Shown: in pieces, positions 1 to 7,103 of the stretch
How the letters are laid out: the number at the start of each line of letters is the position of its first letter
Position numbering within the stretch: position 1 is the stretch's first letter
Assembly (NCBI GenBank): GCA_021788565.1
Contig: JAJYKO010000166.1
Location: 1 to 8,778, forward strand
DNA: 8,778 nt
Source of the DNA: Chloroflexota bacterium
Lineage (GTDB): Bacteria; Chloroflexota; UBA6077
Direction: 5' to 3'
Position numbers and translations under genes: made by a program
Notes under the pieces: generated by a model
What the model saw: the letters and a program-made list of their open reading frames with translations, nothing else
What the model was told of the DNA's origin: nothing
Databases searched by the model: none

Positions 1-330
1 CTCGTCGTGGAACCGCCGGTGGTCGTCCCGCCCGACGTAGTGGTGCTGTTGGTGGTTCCACCGGTCGAGCCGGTACCGCTCGTGGAGCCTGTGCCCGTCG
101 TGGTCGACGTGCCGCTCTTTGTCGGCGTGGAGGTCTTCTTGGTCGAGGTGCCACCGCTGGTTGTGGACGTGGACGTCGGCTTGGTGCCAGTGGATGTCGG
201 CTGAGCGCTCTTCGTGGGTTGTGGGGTCGACGTCTTGTCGCTGGACTTCGTCGCTGTCGGGGTAGTAGAGGTACCCGCCTGGTCAGTGGGGCCGGGTGTC
301 GCGCTGGCGGTTGCGCCTCCGTGGCCGGGT
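1..330 (-). repeat. Low-complexity tract encoding Thr/Ser/Gly/Pro repeats
   Basis: The DNA is an imperfect array of GGT/CGT/GGA-type triplets on the plus strand (ACC, ACG, TCC codons on the coding strand), with recurring pieces such as ggtcgacgt, ggtcgaggt and gtggacgt. It is codon-level low complexity within the coding frame of the Tat-signal protein rather than an exact tandem repeat. It continues past the window edge. Confidence 0.6.
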
Positions 331-665
331 TCCTTGCTAGTGTCCAGACCGATGGTGTCCACCTGCGCCGTGCCGGACGGCGTCGGCGTCCCACCGACGG
401 TGGTAGACGACCCGGCAGTCGAGGTCTTTGTAGGGGTCGGAGTCCCCTTTTGCGTCGCGCCTGATATGAGGGAATCATCCGACGTCTTGAGGTCTTCCAC
501 GATCAGGGCCGAGACCATGCTGGGCCTGACGTAGCTGCCACCGAAGGCGATGCCGGCGACCGCAGCGGCCCCACCTTTTATCAGCGTCCGTCGCCCGATT
601 CTGGGCAGCTTGCCTTCGCGTGCTTGCCCGACGGCCGATGTCAACTTGCGCTCTTCGTCTTCCAT
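1..665 (-). CDS. Tat-signal, Thr/Ser/Gly/Pro-rich secreted or surface protein (C-terminus outside window)
   Basis: An open frame of 221 codons begins at an ATG at 665 and runs off the left edge without a stop, so the C-terminus is unknown. A plausible ribosome site (AAAGGCGG) lies just upstream. Residues 21-45 look like a twin-arginine signal: R25-R26-T-L-I-K, then a Gly/Ala-rich hydrophobic stretch (31-43). Processing after a V-S-A at 51-53 is possible. A short ordered segment follows (Y45-V-R-P-S-M, then I55-V-E-D-L). From about residue 72 the chain is almost only Thr, Ser, Gly, Pro and Lys, in short runs such as TPTPTKTST and TTTSGGTTTGG. This suggests an extended, mucin-like stalk or linker. 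It lies 88 bases downstream of the exporter permease on the same strand, so it may be the last cistron of the operon or have its own promoter. I do not recognise the family. Tat-type export is fairly well supported; the function is unknown. Confidence 0.75.
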   Translation of the reverse strand, partial: MEDEERKLTSAVGQAREGKLPRIGRRTLIKGGAAAVAGIAFGGSYVRPSMVSALIVEDLKTSDDSLISGATQKGTPTPTKTSTAGSSTTVGGTPTPSGTAQVDTIGLDTSKEPGHGGATASATPGPTDQAGTSTTPTATKSSDKTSTPQPTKSAQPTSTGTKPTSTSTTSGGTSTKKTSTPTKSGTSTTTGTGSTSGTGSTGGTTNSTTTSGGTTTGGSTT

Positions 666-739
666 CTCGATTCCGCCTTTCGCGGTCACCGCCGTTGTCT
701 AGCAGACGAGTCGGGACCGCTCCGGAGCTCGTCGAAGTC

Positions 740-753
740 CGTGAATATTCACG
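740..753. promoter_or_regulatory. 14-bp perfect palindrome, candidate operator
   Basis: CGTGAATATTCACG reads the same on both strands. It sits directly after the permease stop codon (754-756) and 75-88 bases upstream of the ATG of the Tat-signal gene. Its AT-rich centre in a GC-rich neighbourhood, its perfect symmetry and its intergenic position fit a dimeric regulator site. It has no loop or T-run, so it is not a convincing intrinsic terminator. No regulator gene is visible nearby, and the role is inferred. Confidence 0.35.
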
Positions 754-1550
754 CTAGAACTGTGCGAGACTGCCTTCCATCTTCGCCCTGCGCACGGCGA
801 GCCGGAACGACCAGAGCCCCAGCGGCAGAAGAACCGCCGCGAAGGCCAGCAGCGCGGCCAGGTCGGGCCACAGCTCCTGTATGGAGTAGCCCTGCAGCAA
901 CGCCAGCCGCATCCCCTCCAGGGAGTAGGTAAGCGGCAGGACCCTGGAGCCCACCTGGAGCCATCCCGGCAGCACGCCCACCGGGTAGTACACTCCAGCC
1001 AGCAGCCCAGAGAGCGACCCGAAAGCCCAGACTATGGGGTCGCCCTTCTTCAGCACCATTATGAAACTGGCGGAAAGGATCCCGATGCTGGCGAAGCAGA
1101 CGACCGAAACCAGGAGCATGACAATGGCGGCCAGAACATCGGCGTGCCCGAACCTGACCCCGAAAAGAACGATGCCGACCAGCAGATAGACCAGCACTCG
1201 GAATGACGTGAACAAGTATCCCCACGTGGAGGACGCCATCAGGATCGTAGAGAGCCGCGTCGGCGACAGCAGCATCAGTTCCAGCGTACCATTGCCCTGC
1301 CCCTCTCGAATGCTTGAGGAGAAGCTGTTCAGTCCTAGTCCCAGGTAGCTAGAGAAGGCAATGCCGATCAGCAAAAAGGCGAAGTAGTTGCCCCCATAAG
1401 CCTGCAGCGACGGCATCACCGCAGCCCCGAAAACCTGCGCCATGAAATAGAACATCGCGACCTGAAACAGGATGCCCGCGAACTGCGTGACGAAAGCCAC
1501 CCTGTAGCTGACGTTCGTCAGGAAGTCCCGTTCGACGAAGGCCCGAGCCG

Positions 1551-1557
<7 letters not shown>
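754..1557 (-). CDS. ABC-2 type transporter permease
   Basis: A 267-residue integral membrane protein with about six predicted helices (roughly residues 22-43, 57-77, 113-133, 141-168, 174-191 and 232-253). It has the family hallmarks of ABC-2 permeases: a cytoplasmic segment E85-G-Q-G-N-G-T-L-E-L-M-L-L-S-P-T after helix 2, and a Y190-Y-P-V-G-V-L-P-G-W-L segment before the last helix. The length is typical for the family. The ATG at 1557 overlaps the end of the ATPase gene by 7 bases, so the two are translationally coupled and almost certainly form one transporter. In this cluster it most likely exports the modified peptide or gives the producer immunity; that substrate is inferred from context only. 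Confidence 0.9.
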
Positions 1558-2611
<1,054 letters not shown>

Positions 2612-2612
<1 letters not shown>

Positions 2613-3775
2613 CAGTCTTTCTCCAGACGGTTCAGGTTAGCCCCGCTCGATGTCGCGCACGCCCTAGACTCAATAGCTCGCGCGCGGGAGTGAGCCACGC
2701 CACAGAAGTACTGAGTCCACCCGTCCATGCGACCGGTCTCCATGTAGGCGTTGGCCGGGCACCACAGGCAGAGGTTGACCAGGGGGCACTGGCCACACTT
2801 TTCGAGGAAATCCTGGTTCGTCGATCGAAGCTCCCGAACCTGGGGAACGAACCGGTTCCAGGCATCCTCCAGGGTTCCGGTACGCAGGTCGTACTCGGCA
2901 TTCGGGGCGCAAAGGGATGAGCAGAGGCGGAATCGCCCATCGTAGCTGACGGCGAAGCCGTGGGTACCGGCCCCGCAGCGGAAGATGTGATCGTCACTTT
3001 GCCGGCCGAGCTTCGGCAAGATCAGTGTGTCGCAATGCCTGGCCAATGAGCTAGCACGCTCGTCGTCCGACTGCTCCACGGCAGCGATCTTCTCCGCCGG
3101 CAACCGCTCTCCTTCGATGTCGCGGTTCCGCTCCTCGTCTCCGTCGTATCGAAGGTTGAGCAGTGGGTCGAAGCGGAAGTAGTCCTTCGTACGTTCTCGG
3201 CAGAAGCGGGCTATCTCGGGTAGCTCGTGGACGTTAGAGCGAAGGGTCATCGCCTTAAGCCGCACCTTCACTCCGCCCGCCAGCAACAGGTCCAGGCCCC
3301 GATGGAAGGCCGCGTAGGAGCCGGGCCGTCGGGTCACCCGCTCGTAGGTCGCGGGGGTCGCGCCGTACACCGTCACCTCGACGTCCCTCGGGGGATACGA
3401 GCGGAATAGGCGCACGTGCTCCTCGGTGACGGCTGACGCGTTGGTGAAAAGCGAGACGAGTAGGCCCCTCCGCTTCAGGCTCATGTACAGGTCGGCGAAG
3501 TCCTCGCGGAGGAGCGGCTCGCCGCCTGTGATCAGGCACCACAGGGCACCCATCGCGACGGCCTGATCGGCGATATTCTCGACCTCAGCGAGCGTCAGTT
3601 CTGCCTTTCGGGCTTTCGGGTCACCGGCGGGCAGGCGGATGTAGCAGTGGCGGCAATCGAAGTTGCAGCGAGGAGTCACCTCCAGATCGAAGGAGAGGGG
3701 CACTCGGTGATCGCCCATACGCTCCCACAGCTCGAAATCGGGGAGATTCATCGAGGAGACGAAGCCCTCGTTCAT
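2612..3775 (-). CDS. Radical SAM/SPASM peptide-modifying enzyme (second copy)
   Basis: A 387-residue radical SAM enzyme. The [4Fe-4S]-SAM cluster motif is C37-x3-C41-x2-C44 (C-N-F-D-C-R-H-C), and G84-G-E-P contacts SAM. The C-terminal half has the Cys pattern of a SPASM domain with two auxiliary clusters: C267, C285, C289, then C327-x2-C330-x5-C336-x2-C339 and C358. Enzymes of this layout install thioether (sactionine or ranthionine), C-C or related crosslinks in peptides by 5'-deoxyadenosyl radical chemistry. It closely parallels the other radical SAM enzyme here (shared E-D-F-x-D-L-Y and R-P-G-S-Y-x-x-F-x-R-G type segments), which suggests an old duplication. Its ATG overlaps the peptidase stop (ATGA). 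A second ATG at residue 9 is a possible alternative start. The target is presumably the precursor encoded at 6803-6979. Confidence 0.93.
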
Positions 3776-4287
3776 TTCGCGCCCCGTCGAGGAAGGAGGA
3801 GAAGCAGGGGGTAAAGCAGCTGCCGGAGCGGAAGCAGCAGCCCGGACCTCGATAACAACGCCACCAGCCCCCTCTCCGGTCCCAAACCGAGCCTAACCAG
3901 CCTTCCCCCACGTTCCACAGCGGTCACCATGCCCAGAAGGTTGCCGCGAGAAAACAATCCGTCTCCCTCCCCGTTGGAGTTGTCCCCTTTGGTGAGCCAG
4001 GCGTCTCCACGCCTCTCGACGATCCTGTGAACCACGACCTTTCCGGTCTCCGGCCTCACAAATGCTACTACATCTCCCATGCACGGCAGGCCGTCTGGCA
4101 GAGGCGCCACTGTGATCACATCGCCGTCGTGGATGAAGGGGACCATGCTCCAGCCCTTCGCCCTGAACCGAAACGGCACCCCCTTGTCCAGCGCCGCCCT
4201 CATCAATTCCGCCAACGCTATCCCGGAAATGGCCAATTCTCGCCCCTCGCCGGAGACGATGCCAGGCTCAGGCGTCCACGGCTTCAA
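3772..4287 (-). CDS. S24/S26-family (signal peptidase I-like) serine peptidase
   Basis: A protein of up to 171 residues with signal peptidase-like motifs: G45-W-S47-M-x-P, the usual nucleophile-Ser box; G71-D-V-V; V85-V-H87-R-I-V; and T99-K-G-D102-N, followed by Asp109. Having His in the V-V-H-R-I box rather than a Lys resembles the archaeal/ER-type (SipW-like) signal peptidases, which use Ser-His-Asp chemistry. Instead of an N-terminal anchor, a strongly hydrophobic Leu-rich stretch lies near the C-terminus (about 141-166), which may tether it to the membrane. The proposed start is a TTG at 4287, preceded by GAGGGA at good spacing and overlapping the PqqD-like gene by 20 bases; an internal TTG or ATG start (residues 18-29) is possible. 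In this cluster it may cut the leader from the modified precursor, which is inferred from position. Confidence 0.83.
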   Translation of the reverse strand: MKPWTPEPGIVSGEGRELAISGIALAELMRAALDKGVPFRFRAKGWSMVPFIHDGDVITVAPLPDGLPCMGDVVAFVRPETGKVVVHRIVERRGDAWLTKGDNSNGEGDGLFSRGNLLGMVTAVERGGRLVRLGLGPERGLVALLSRSGLLLPLRQLLYPLLLLLPRRGAK

Positions 4288-4561
4288 CCAACATCCCTCG
4301 GCTAACCAGCTCCGCCACCAGGCCGGCTACATCTCGCTCGATCTCCCCCTCAGGTGCGTCGTACTCCGTCCGCAGCGACTCGACCACGGCCCTCAGGTTG
4401 TGCCCGCCACGTAGCTGCCGCCAAACTGCCCTGCCGGTCTCGTTCAGGGTGTAGAGTTCGTCTTCCAGGTCGCCGATACCAGCCAGCAATGGCACGATGA
4501 TCAGCTCACCCTCGATCTCCCTCGCCACCACGGCTTCGGAGGGGACATATACTCCCTCCAT
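4268..4561 (-). CDS. PqqD-like RiPP recognition element protein
   Basis: A 97-residue protein with the PqqD fold signature: an N-terminal strand region (V11-V-A-R-E-I-E-G-E-L-I-I-V-P, residues 11-24), a central Y38-T-L-N-E-T-G-R-A-V-W helix start, and a winged-helix C-terminal half with alternating Leu/Val in E73-I-E-R-D-V-A-G-L-V. PqqD-family proteins bind the leader of a RiPP precursor and deliver it to the partner radical SAM enzyme. I chose the ATG at 4561 because it follows the stop of the first radical SAM gene after one base (TGAGATG), has GGGAG just ahead of it, and gives the usual family length. ATGs at 4576 and 4594 are in frame and would add 5 or 11 residues overlapping the upstream gene. 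Its position between the two radical SAM genes suggests it serves both. Confidence 0.9.
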   Translation of the reverse strand: MEGVYVPSEAVVAREIEGELIIVPLLAGIGDLEDELYTLNETGRAVWRQLRGGHNLRAVVESLRTEYDAPEGEIERDVAGLVAELVSRGMLVEAVDA

Positions 4562-4562
4562 C

Positions 4563-5759
4563 TCAACTCCCACCATTCTCACCGCCACCTCCATCCATAT
4601 TCCTGACCCGGTCCGCCCCGTCGGTCACTTCCCACGCTCGCTCCCCCTCGGACAGCAGCCCCAGGTAGCGCGCCTGCGCGTGGGCGATTTCGCAGAGGTA
4701 TTCCACCGGCGTGTCCAGGGTACCGTGCTCTGCCCACGATTTGGCGGGACACTGTTCGCACAGCCCCTTCAGGAAACAGCGAGCGCAGCGGGACAAATAC
4801 TGCGGATTCGTGGCCCGCATGTCGCGCAGTCTGGGGAACACGTCGGTCAGGGCCTCTCGCAGGGAGCCGTTCCCGAGGTCGTACGCCAGCGCCGGATCTC
4901 GGAGCGTCATGCAGGGCTGAAGCATCCCATAGGCGTCCACACTCACCGTCTGCCCGGCGCCGCAGTTGAAAAGCCTGTCACCCCCGGGGCCCATAAATTT
5001 GGAGCAGAACTCGGTCATGTCGTGGCGGTAGCGCTCAGGCCTGCGCGCGAGGAAACGCACCAACTCCGCGGGGCTCACCCGCAGGCTGGCGATTTGTCGG
5101 TTGCGGGCCGCGGAGTCCCTACGCCCTCTCGCGTCGAGAGCCCCGACGTAGCCCGGGGTACCATCCATCCCAGGCAGGGTCGCCGCCCATGCTTCGAACT
5201 CCTCCCTCTCGTCCCTGGTCGGCGGCAGCTGCGTGCCTTTGACCAGGAACGGCACCCCTCTCTCGAGAAGCAGGGCGATACCCCGGCGAAACTGGGCGTA
5301 GGAGCCAGGGGCGCGGCTCACCGCCTCGTAGGACTCAGGATGCATGCCGTAGACGGTGATCTCCACCTTCTCCAACGGCGGCACCCGTGCCAGCAGGCCG
5401 GCCAACTCCGGAGTGATAAGCCGCGCGTTGGTGAAGAGGATGACCCTCAGGCCCAGGCGACGAGCGAACAGGTAAAGGTCCGAGAAGTCCTCCCTCAGGA
5501 GCGGCTCGCCGCCAGTGAAGCGCACCGTGAGCGCGCCGAGGGCGGCGGCCTCGCCCAGAATGCGCTGCCACTCCACCGTCGGAAGCTCCCGTGCCCTCGC
5601 CCGCTCATCAAACTCAGGACGATTGATGTAGCAGTGAACGCAGTTGTTGTTGCATCGCTCGGTGAGCTCCACGTCCAAGCGGCCCAGTAACCGCGCCTTC
5701 TCCGTCCAGAGAGGATGTTCACGCCATGTGCGCCGAACCACCGGCCCCTGATCAGACAT
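4563..5759 (-). CDS. Radical SAM/SPASM peptide-modifying enzyme (first copy)
   Basis: A 398-residue radical SAM enzyme. The SAM-cluster motif is C36-x3-C40-x2-C43 (C-N-N-N-C-V-H-C), with G83-G-E-P. The SPASM region has C252, C266 and C283 (C-G-A-G... then Q-P-C), followed by C325-x2-C328-x5-C334-x2-C337 and C356, enough for two auxiliary Fe-S clusters. Such proteins (PqqE, AlbA and related sactipeptide or ranthipeptide synthases) crosslink precursor peptides. The tail (residues 388-398) is Gly-rich and probably disordered. The ATG at 5759 lies 3 bases after the kinase stop, and the stop is one base from the PqqD-like ATG. It shares architecture with the second radical SAM enzyme but differs clearly in residues 175-260, the region between the core and SPASM domains, which may set a different substrate position. 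A role on the precursor at 6803-6979 is inferred. Confidence 0.94.
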   Translation of the reverse strand: MSDQGPVVRRTWREHPLWTEKARLLGRLDVELTERCNNNCVHCYINRPEFDERARARELPTVEWQRILGEAAALGALTVRFTGGEPLLREDFSDLYLFARRLGLRVILFTNARLITPELAGLLARVPPLEKVEITVYGMHPESYEAVSRAPGSYAQFRRGIALLLERGVPFLVKGTQLPPTRDEREEFEAWAATLPGMDGTPGYVGALDARGRRDSAARNRQIASLRVSPAELVRFLARRPERYRHDMTEFCSKFMGPGGDRLFNCGAGQTVSVDAYGMLQPCMTLRDPALAYDLGNGSLREALTDVFPRLRDMRATNPQYLSRCARCFLKGLCEQCPAKSWAEHGTLDTPVEYLCEIAHAQARYLGLLSEGERAWEVTDGADRVRNMDGGGGENGGS

Positions 5760-5762
5760 CGG

Positions 5763-6680
5763 TCATCCGGCGAGCAGCTGCTTCACGACAGAGATCACTC
5801 TCCCGCTCCTGTCAAGCCGGAGCCGGTAGGCCGGGACCTCCCGGGCCAGAGCCCCCAATAGATCCAGCGTCTTCTGCCACCAGCCGGCGGTGACCAGGGG
5901 CCTGACCACGTAGAATGGCAGCTGCCTGACGACGTCTCTCCGGTCCTGGATGGGCACCAAGCGATTTTCCGGCGCCTGCTCGAGGAAAAGGACAGCCCGC
6001 AACGGGGCCGAGGCAGACGAAACCACCGGCACGTCTCCATGGCTCCACGTGCCGTGGATCCGGAAGCCCTCGGGCCAACGGCGAACGACAATTCGGTCAT
6101 CGCACAGGATCTCGCCCTCACCCCGAAGCATTGTCACCGTGGTGGACTTGCCGGCCTCGGAGTGCCCCACGAACAGCAGGCCGTGGCCATCAAGGACCAT
6201 GCCTGCCGAGTGTATGTAGCATGCCTGACGATCGGCCAGCACTCGGGCCAGCCATATCTGGTCCGTGGGGAACATGGTCAGAGATCCGAGGTTGCCCGTG
6301 CGAAAGCGCTCATCGGTAGGGTTGAATATCTGCCCGACCGAGTGATTCCGGTTGAAGACGGCCACGCGGTGGAGGTTCGAGTCATCTGAGTAGGGGAGAA
6401 TGCCCAGGTAGACCCAGGAGTTCTCCCGGCGGCGGATCTCCCACGGTGCACGACGATACGCCCTCTCGCCCAGTTCCTCTCCCCGAAGGTCAGGGAGGGA
6501 GAAGTGGTGATGGAGAGATACCACGTCACTCTCGGGGCTCGCGAGGCGGAACGGGTCAAACTTGGGTCCGAATGTGTTGGGAGATAACGGCAGGTCCGCC
6601 TGAACCCGCACGGTCAGCCCCGCCAGGCCGAAGAACTGGGCTTCATGCCCGGCGAGGCTGCCAGGTTCGGGAAGAAGCAT
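5763..6680 (-). CDS. HPr kinase-like P-loop protein (possible peptide kinase)
   Basis: A 305-residue protein resembling the HprK/HprK-like ATPases found in RiPP clusters. It shows Y155-I-H157-S-A-G-M ahead of the P-loop, Walker A G172-H-S-E-A-G-K-S-T (172-180), C193-D-D-R-I-V-V, the acidic pair typical of HprK-like enzymes, and G210-T-W-S-H-G, comparable to the G-T-P-W-H-G-E type motif of relatives. The N-terminal 130 residues are poorly recognisable and may bind the substrate. In lasso peptide clusters, homologues (PadeK-type) phosphorylate the C-terminal Ser of the precursor; the precursor here also ends in Ser, so the same role is possible but inferred. The ATG at 6680 lacks a close ribosome site: AGAGGTGA is about 20 bases upstream, nearer an in-frame ATA at 6695. 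The first residues are therefore uncertain. Confidence 0.82.
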   Translation of the reverse strand: MLLPEPGSLAGHEAQFFGLAGLTVRVQADLPLSPNTFGPKFDPFRLASPESDVVSLHHHFSLPDLRGEELGERAYRRAPWEIRRRENSWVYLGILPYSDDSNLHRVAVFNRNHSVGQIFNPTDERFRTGNLGSLTMFPTDQIWLARVLADRQACYIHSAGMVLDGHGLLFVGHSEAGKSTTVTMLRGEGEILCDDRIVVRRWPEGFRIHGTWSHGDVPVVSSASAPLRAVLFLEQAPENRLVPIQDRRDVVRQLPFYVVRPLVTAGWWQKTLDLLGALAREVPAYRLRLDRSGRVISVVKQLLAG

Positions 6681-6802
6681 GCTTGGTGATGTTATGGCAG
6701 TTCACCTCTGGCGCGGAATCTCCAAGCGAGCCAGCCGCAGCGCAAAGCTGTCCAGCGATGCGGATTTGCCGCCGGATTAGTTCGTGTCTTGCTTATGTCC
6801 GC

Positions 6803-6979
6803 CTAGCTAGGGCCATTATTGTGACAAGCTTCATTATTGTCCGTAGTACCATGGCAATCTCCGGAAAGAGGGCCACCGGTGCCGAGGGCAGGATTTTTGC
6901 AAATCGCTAGGACACTCTCCTCTGGGGTACCCCTGCCGAGCACGATCAACTGAGGTCTGGACCATTTCTTCACTGCCAT
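6803..6979 (-). CDS. RiPP precursor peptide, Cys-containing, radical SAM-associated
   Basis: A 58-residue peptide, the probable substrate of the downstream enzymes. The leader-like half (residues 4-28) is amphipathic and charged: K4-K-W-S-R-P9-Q-L-I-V-L-G-R-G, then T18-P-E-E-S-V-L, ending A-I-C27-K. From memory, a P-x-L-x-V-L-x-R-x-x-P-E-E-x-V-L-x-x-C-K pattern occurs in other precursors beside PqqD/radical SAM genes. The C-terminal half (29-58) is a typical core: Gly/Asn/Thr/Ser-rich, with C42 and C52, D41, D47 and E50, ending G56-P-S58. The ATG at 6979 is fixed by a near-ideal ribosome site, AAAGGAGAT. The frame is open upstream to 7084, but those residues are translated from the ribosome site and leader DNA and are not credible. 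The gene stands 122 bases before the kinase and 124 bases after the acyltransferase gene. The leader/core boundary is not determined. Confidence 0.85.
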   Translation of the reverse strand: MAVKKWSRPQLIVLGRGTPEESVLAICKNPALGTGGPLSGDCHGTTDNNEACHNNGPS

Positions 6980-6983
6980 CGTG

Positions 6984-6992
6984 ATCTCCTTT
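6984..6992 (-). promoter_or_regulatory. Strong ribosome binding site of the precursor gene
   Basis: On the minus strand AAAGGAGAT stands 4 bases before the ATG at 6979, with the GGAG core about 7 bases away. It is the strongest Shine-Dalgarno match in the window, fitting a peptide that must be made in excess of its enzymes. It fixes the start against the longer in-frame reading from 7084. Confidence 0.8.
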
Positions 6993-7017
6993 CCACCTAC
7001 CCATCTAGACCAACTAA

Positions 7018-7053
7018 ATTCTACCACACGCTCGTGCCATATTCGAAGGCACG
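7018..7053 (-). promoter_or_regulatory. Candidate promoter with inverted repeat upstream of the precursor gene
   Basis: On the minus strand, TAGAAT (7018-7023) matches five of six bases of a -10 box and lies 39 bases before the precursor ATG. The matching -35 position is poor (TTCGAA at 7042-7047, spacer 18). That position falls inside an inverted repeat, CGTGCC (7048-7053) and GGCACG (7033-7038), around a 9-base centre that itself contains the palindrome TTCGAA. A dimeric regulator binding over a weak -35 would explain the layout, but this is a visual guess in an AT-richer stretch. Confidence 0.25.
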
Positions 7054-7103
7054 TGTTGGGACTCCACCCGCTCGATTTCTCCAATCAATTTGCACCGGCT
7101 ACG

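Noticed and set aside
4497..5690. Long open frame on the plus strand (397 codons) opposite the first radical SAM gene
   Set aside because: The minus strand carries the full Cys motifs of a radical SAM/SPASM enzyme; the plus-strand translation has no domain-like features.
4268..6680. A PQQ biosynthesis locus, since PqqD-like and PqqE-like proteins occur together
   Set aside because: The peptide lacks the PqqA Glu-x3-Tyr motif, there is no PqqB, PqqC or PqqF, and two radical SAM enzymes plus a kinase are present.
6803..7084. A 93-residue version of the precursor starting at 7084
   Set aside because: The extra 35 residues are translated from the promoter-like region and from the strong ribosome site itself; the ATG at 6979 with AAAGGAGAT is far better supported.
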